Assembly: GCA_933228675.1 (NCBI GenBank)
Contig: OW121741.1
Coordinates: 23,256,224 to 23,320,223, forward strand
DNA: 64,000 nucleotides
Direction of reading: 5' to 3'
Source of the DNA: Stomorhina lunata
Lineage: Eukaryota > Arthropoda > Insecta > Diptera > Rhiniidae
Shown here: one piece after another, positions 58,001 to 64,000 of the stretch
How positions within the stretch are numbered: the stretch's first letter is position 1
How the letters are laid out: every line of letters begins with the position of its first letter
The notes under the pieces: model-generated
Databases searched by the model: none
What the model was told of the DNA's origin: nothing
The model's input: the letters and a program-made list of their open reading frames with translations, nothing else
Program-made: the position numbers and the translations under genes

Positions 58001-60160
58001 ATTTCTATCGAAATTTTTTCCATAGAAAAATATTTCTATCGAAATTTTTTCTATAGAAAAATATTTCTATCGACATTTTTTTTTATAGAAAAATATTTCT
58101 GTCGAAATTTTTTCTATAGAAAAATATTTCTATCGAAATTTTTTCTATAGAAAAATATTTCTATCGAAATTTTTTCTATAGAAAAATATTTCTATCGAAT
58201 TTTTTTCTATAGAAAAATATTTCTATCGAAATTTTTTCTATAGAAAAATATTTCTATCGAAATTTTTTCTATAGAAAAATATTTCTATCGAAATTTTTTC
58301 TATAGAAAAATATTTCTATCGAAATTTTTTCTATAGAAAAATAGTTCTATCGGAACTTTTTCTATAAAAACGTATTTTTATTGAAATTTTTTTCTATAGA
58401 AAAATATAGAAAAATATTTGTATCGAAATTTTTTCTATAATATTTTTTCTAAAATATTTCTTTCGAAATTTTTTCTTTAGAAAAATATTTCTTTCGAAAT
58501 TTTTTCTTTAGAAAAATATTTCTTTCGAAATTTTTTCTTTAGAAAAATATTTCTATCGAAATTTTTGCTATAGAAAAATATTTCTATCGAAATTTTTTCT
58601 ATAGAAAAATATTTCTATCGAAATTTTTTGTATAGAAAAATATTTCTATCGAAATTTTTTGTATAAAAAATATTTCTATCGAAATTTTTTCTATAGAAAA
58701 ATATTTCTATCGAAATTTTTTCTATAGAAAAATATTTCTATCGAAATTTTTTCTATAGAAAAATAGTTCTATCGGAACTTTTTCTATAAAAACGTATTTT
58801 TATTGAAATTTTTTTCTATAGAAAAATATAGAAAAATATTTGTATCGAAATTTTTTCTATAATATTTTTTCTAAAATATTTCTTTCGAAATTTTTTCTTT
58901 AGAAAAATATTTCTTTCGAAATTTTTTCTTTAGAAAAATATTTCTTTCGAAATTTTTTCTTTGGAAAAATATTTCTATCGAAATTTTTTCTTTAGAAAAA
59001 TATTTCTATCGAAATTTTTGCTATAGAAAAATATTTCTATCGAAATTTTTTCTATAGAAAAATATTTCTATCGAAATTTTTTGTATAGAAAAATATTTCT
59101 ATCGAAATTTTTTGTATAAAAAATATTTCTATCGAAATTTTTTCTATAGAAAAATATTTCTATCGAAATTTTTTCTATAGAAAAATATTTTCTATCGAAA
59201 TTTTTTCTATAGAAAAATATTTCTATCGAAATTTTTTCTATAGCAAAATATTTCTATCGAAATTTTTTCTATAGAAAAATATTTTCTATCGAAATTTTTT
59301 CTATAGAAAAATATTTCTATCGAAATTTTTTCTATAGAAAAATATTTCTATCGAAATTTTTTCTATAGAAAAATATAGAAAAATATTTGTATCGAAATTT
59401 TTTCTATAATATTTTTTCTAAAATATTTCTTTCGAAATTTTTTCTTTAGAAAAATATTTCTTTCGAAATTTTTTCTTTAGAAAAATATTTCTTTCGAAAT
59501 TTTTTCTTTGGAAAAATATTTCTATCGAAATTTTTTCTTTAGAAAAATATTTCTATCGAAATTTTTGCTATAGAAAAATATTTCTATCGAAATTTTTTCT
59601 ATAGAAAAATATTTCTATCGAAATTTTTTGTATAGAAAAATATTTCTATCGAAATTTTTTGTGTAAAAAATATTTCTATCGAAATTTTTTCTATAGAAAA
59701 ATATTTCTATCGAAATTTTTTCTATAGAAAAATATTTTCTATCGAAATTTTTTCTATAGAAAAATATTTCTATCGAAATTTTTTCTATAGCAAAATATTT
59801 CTATCGAAATTTTTTCTATAGAAAAATATTTTCTATCGAAATTTTTTGTATAAAAAAATATTTCTATCGAAATTTTTTCTATAGAAAAATATTTCTATCG
59901 AAATTTTTTCTATAGAAAAATATTTTCTATCGAAATTTTTTCTATAGAAAAATATTTCTATCGAAATTTTTTCTATAGAAAAATATTTCTATCGAAATTT
60001 TTTCTATAGAAAAATATTTCTATCGAAATTTTTTCTATAGAAAAATATTTCTATCGAAATTTTTTCTATAGCAAAATATTTCTATCGAAATTTTTTCTAT
60101 AGCAAAATATTTCTATCGAAATTTTTTCTATAGAAAATTATTTCTATGGAAAATTTTTTA
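58001..60160. repeat. TATAG-core satellite, 31-bp unit with CTATCG linker (array 8)
   Basis: Directly follows array 7; the core is unchanged but the linker switches to TATTTCTATCGAAAT within one or two units. A marker block (AAAATATAGAAAAATATTTG with ATAATATTTTTTC) occurs at 58401, 58823 and 59370, giving higher-order periods of 422 and 547 bp. Block 58823-59369 is almost repeated at 59370-59916. Confidence 0.97.
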
Positions 60161-62165
60161 TTTTCACTAGTTTACTGAATGATCGTGATATTTGCGAAAA
60201 TTACAAAAAGTCTACGGCTCCTGGCGGCATAGGCTGCTTATCTTAGTTTCTAGATGGACAACCTAGCAAATTTATAGTGGACAGCTGAAAAGGACTTAAA
60301 TATTCTCTTTTTTACTCAAACTATTTATTTGCTATACATTAGTTTAAACTATTATTTTAGTTAGAGATAAAAGCTTTTTTGTATTTTTGTTACAAAATTA
60401 AAATTTTTAATGAATATTTCAAAATCTGCTCAGCCATTTCAAATCCTAAATCAAATAATAAATCTCTTAGCAAAGTTTCACATTTATTACACCGAATAAA
60501 ATTTATTAGTTGTCAAGACACACAAATTTTTAAAGCACAGGCCGCTAAATCTATGTGATAAATGTGATATCACCTATTTATCTATTTTTATTTATTTATA
60601 AAAATTTAGATTGCATGAATTAAAAAAGATTTGATAGGTATGTAGTTGGGTAAGTCCACAACAAAGTGGATAAGAATTTGACAATTTAAACTTCTTTACT
60701 ACATGGGAAACACATAGAAAGGGTCTTCAAACAGGGCCTTTCGAACTACAAAAGTTTACAAAGGTCTTGAAACACAAATGGCAATTCTCGTTTGATATTT
60801 TTAGCGATGTTTCTGGAATGAATGTTTGATATCTCTCTAACTGTCTTGTATATTCCATAAGACAAATTTTGGACTTACACTCAAAAAATTTGTCATTGAG
60901 CTTTTTGAAATTAAACTATTTTTACACTAATAAAGCCTTGTGTTCTATTCTTCTGAATTCCTTACATATTTCCATTTTATCTCTTACCCTTTACAAGATA
61001 TAAACAAATAAAGGTGTTCTTTTTCTACAACAATGACTCCAAAATTGCCCGCGTTTGTTCATTTTTACCCTGATTTACCCTTTTTCTGCACCTTTTTTAT
61101 GTTTGTTAAATAAATCTATAGTTTAATTCCATAAGGATTATACTTATTTGCTGTTCACTCCTCTTAGTTGTTTATCCTGTTATTCAAAACAACAAATTGC
61201 TCTTGACAATTTGTTTGTATTTAAAATTTTTGTGTTTTTATTATTATTATGTAGAAAACAAAAAAATAAAATAACAAGTATCTAAAAAAAAACATATGGA
61301 ATTTTGGAAGACCGGTCTCATCCTTCTACATATTCTAAATTTGAAAAGACCAGCCCCATCAACATGTCTACTATGTGTAACCCCCTAAAACGTGAATTGA
61401 ACAATTTGGAAAACAACATCGAAACAATTATTTAAGATAAGGCCAAAGTGCTAGAACTAAAATTGTATGATAAAAAGGTATTACTATTTTTCCGTGCCCC
61501 TCTAATATATATTTAAAAACCAAATGACTGTCTATTGTTTTTTGTGGAACAACAACTTTTAAACTTTTGTTTTTTTTTTTTGTTCAAAAAAACTTGGGGG
61601 AACATTTTTTCATTTTTAGTATTTTTCCCCCTATCCTTTTTATCTAAAAATCCTTTTGTTTATTTGTTTGGCCACTTGTTCCATAGTGGCCATATTTAAG
61701 ATTATTTTGAACACAAATGTTTAGAATATTTTTTTCCCCAAACAACACAGCAGGTGCCACATACGTTAAATTTTCGTATTTAAGTTAGAGAAGCAATAGA
61801 AAAAAAAACATATTATATGGATAAAAAAGGACATGAGGAAAATAAAATTTCAGTTAACTACAATTGTTGGAATAGTTTTGGTAATATGAACGGAGTGTCT
61901 CTGTATGGTTGGTTGGCTAACTAGTGGCTTGTCGATGTGTTAGTTTTCATTACCTAAAAAGATGTACAAATTATTGCAGCTGCAAAGACTTCGAAGCCTA
62001 TAAAATTATGGTGTTGATTGCACAAAGGGTGTTGGCTTAAAGGAATGACTACAACAGGACACAGAGGCGTAAAGTGAAGTGAAATATGTGAGATGTCATA
62101 ATTTATCGGTAAAGTTTATAGAAATTTATTTTAGTGGATAAGTACAAATTTACGAGGCAAAAGCT
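60161..62165. other. AT-rich spacer with one shared segment
   Basis: 60180-60270 matches 3235-3330 (see that entry). The rest shows no gene, RNA or transposon feature. Confidence 0.5.
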
Positions 62166-64000
62166 TTAATCAGTAAAGTTTTCTATAGAAAATTTAAGTC
62201 ACTAAAGGGTTTCTAAAGAAAAGTTTTAGGACAGTAAAGGATTTCTATAGAAAAGCTTTAATTTTGTAAATTTTTTCCATAGAAAAGCTTTAGGTCAGAA
62301 AAGTATTTCCATAGGAAAGCTTTAGATCAGTAAAGGGTTTCCATAGGAAAGCTTTCGGTCAGTAAAGGTTTTCTATAGAAAAGCTTAAGATGAGTAAAGG
62401 CTTTCTGTAGATAAGCTTTCCATTTAAAAACTTTTGGTCAATAAAGGTTTTCTAATAGAAAAGCTCTAGGTCAGTAAAGGTTTTCTATAGAAAAGCTTTA
62501 GGTCAGTAAAGGTTTTCTATAGAAAAGCTTTAGGTCAGTAAAGGTTTTCTATAGAAATGCTTTAGGTCAGTAAAGGTTTTCTATAGAAAAGCTTTAGGTC
62601 AGTAAAGGTTTTCTATAGAAAAGCTTTAGGTCAGTAAAGGTTTTCTATAGAAAAGCTTTAGGTCAGTAAAGGTTTTCTATAGAAAAGCTTTAGGTCAGTA
62701 AAGGTTTTCTATAGAAAAGCTTTAGGTCAGTAAAGGTTTTCTATAGAAAAGCTTTAGGTCAGTAAAGGTTTTCTATAGAAAAGCTTTAGGTCAGTAAAGG
62801 TTTTTTATAGAAAAGCTTTAGGTCAGTAAAGGTTTTCTATAGAAAAGCTCTTGGGTCAGTAAAGGTTTTATATAGAAAAGCTTTAAGACAGTAAAGGTTT
62901 TCTATAGAAAAGCTTTAGGACAGTAAAGGTTTTCTATAGAAAAGCTTTAGGTCAGTAAAGGTTTTCTATAGAAAAGCTTTAGGTCAGTAAAGGTTTTCTA
63001 TAGAAAAGCTTTAGGTCAGTAAAGGTTTTCTATAGAAAAGCTTTAGGTCAGTAAAGGTTTTCTATAGAAAAGCTTTAGGTCAGTAAAGGTTTTCTATAGA
63101 AAAGCTTTAGGTCAGTAAAGGTTTTCTATAGAAAAGCTTTAGGTCAGTAAAGGTTTTCTATAGAAAAGCTTTAGGTCAATAAAGGTTTTCTATAGAAAAG
63201 CTTTAGGTCAGTAAAGGTTTTCTATAGAAAAGCTTTAGGTCAGTTAAGGTTTTCTATAGAAAAGCTTTAGGTCAGTAAAGGTTTTCTATAGAAAAGCTTT
63301 AGGTCAGTAAAGGTTTTCTATAGAAAAGCTTTAGGTCAGTAAAGGTTTTCTATAGAAAAGCTTTAGGTCAGTAAAGGTTTTCTATAGAAAAGCTTTAGGT
63401 CAGTAAAGGTTTTCTATAGAAAAGCTTTAGGTCAGTAAAGGTTTTCTATAGAAAAGCTTTAGGTCAGTAAAGGTTTTCTATAGAAAAGCTTTAGGTCAGT
63501 AAAGGTTTTCTATAGAAAAGCTTTAGGTCAGTAAAGGTTTTCTATAGAAAAGCTTTAGGTCAGTAAAGGTTTTCTATAGAAAAGCTTTGGGTCAGTAAAG
63601 GTTTTCTATAGAAAAGCTTTAGGTCAGTTAAGGTTTTCTATAGAAAAGCTTTAGGTCAGTAAAGGTTTTCTATAGAAAAGCTTTAGGTCAGTAAAGGTTT
63701 TCTATAGAAAAGCTTTAGGTCAGTAAAGGTTTTCTATAGAAAAGCTTTAGGTCAGTAAAGGTTTTCTATAGAAAAGCTTTAGGTCAGTAAAGGTTTTCTA
63801 TAGAAAAGCTTTAGGTCAGTAAAGGTTTTCTATAGAAAAGCTTTAGGTCAGTAAAGGTTTTCTATAGAAAAGCTTTAGGTCAGTAAAGGTTTTCTATAGA
63901 AAAGCTTTAGGTCAGTAAAGGTTTTCTATAGAAAAGCTTTAGGTCAGTAAAGGTTTTCTATAGAAAAGCTTTAGGTCAGTAAAGGTTTTCTATAGAAAAG
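62166..64000. repeat. TATAG-core satellite, 32-bp unit (array 9), runs off the window
   Basis: About 57 units have the core TTTTCTATAGAAAA and the linker GCTTTAGGTCAGTAAAGG. Each unit has a second palindrome, AAAGCTTT, and CTTTA/TAAAG as another dyad. The left edge (62166-62460) is degenerate. The array is still uniform at the window end, so its true length is unknown. Confidence 0.97.

Overview
The window looks like repeat-rich, AT-rich nuclear DNA from a higher fly. A calyptrate (blowfly- or housefly-like) source is inferred from the mix of DINE-1/HINE-like elements, mariner-like elements and TATAG-core satellites. No host protein-coding exon, tRNA, rRNA or other host gene could be supported. 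Nearly every long open frame is either a by-product of a tandem repeat whose unit is a multiple of three or a remnant of a transposable element. The stretch could be intergenic or a giant intron; the sequence does not decide.

Layout. 1-2.3 kb: 3' ends of a non-LTR retrotransposon, a 255-bp MITE and a Helitron-like repeat. 2.6-5.75 kb: first TATAG-core satellite. 6.7-10.9 kb: an 85-bp triplication, a mariner relic, HINE fragments and a 1.28-kb inverted-repeat element. 12.0-15.6 kb: a 12-bp satellite in two opposed arms with a piece of R1/jockey-type reverse transcriptase between them. 17-21.4 kb: a hAT-like foldback element, a decayed non-LTR retrotransposon and another foldback repeat. 23-24.7 kb: a HINE carrying a 916-bp mariner-like element with a TA target duplication and an internally deleted transposase. 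24.7-28.76 kb: a very uniform 11-bp satellite. 30.5-41 kb: nested DNA-transposon, HINE and non-LTR fragments. 42-64 kb: six further TATAG-core satellite arrays separated by 1-3.5 kb of featureless AT-rich DNA, apart from a few small repeats and non-LTR scraps.

The most unusual signal is the satellite superfamily. Nine tandem arrays (about 15 kb in total) have unit lengths of 29, 30, 31 or 32 bp and are built on the same 14-bp perfect palindrome, TTTTCTATAGAAAA, or a close derivative. The remaining 15-18 bp differ from array to array but are usually also an imperfect dyad. The unit is close to three helical turns, so each array is a regular series of alternating inverted repeats and A/T tracts. 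Some arrays show block (higher-order) duplications, and one duplication includes unique flanking DNA. Whether this reflects selection on the palindrome (protein binding, DNA structure) or an amplification mechanism that favours it cannot be decided from sequence alone.

All calls come from reading the sequence by eye. Family names for decayed elements rest on remembered protein motifs and structural rules and were not checked by a database search.
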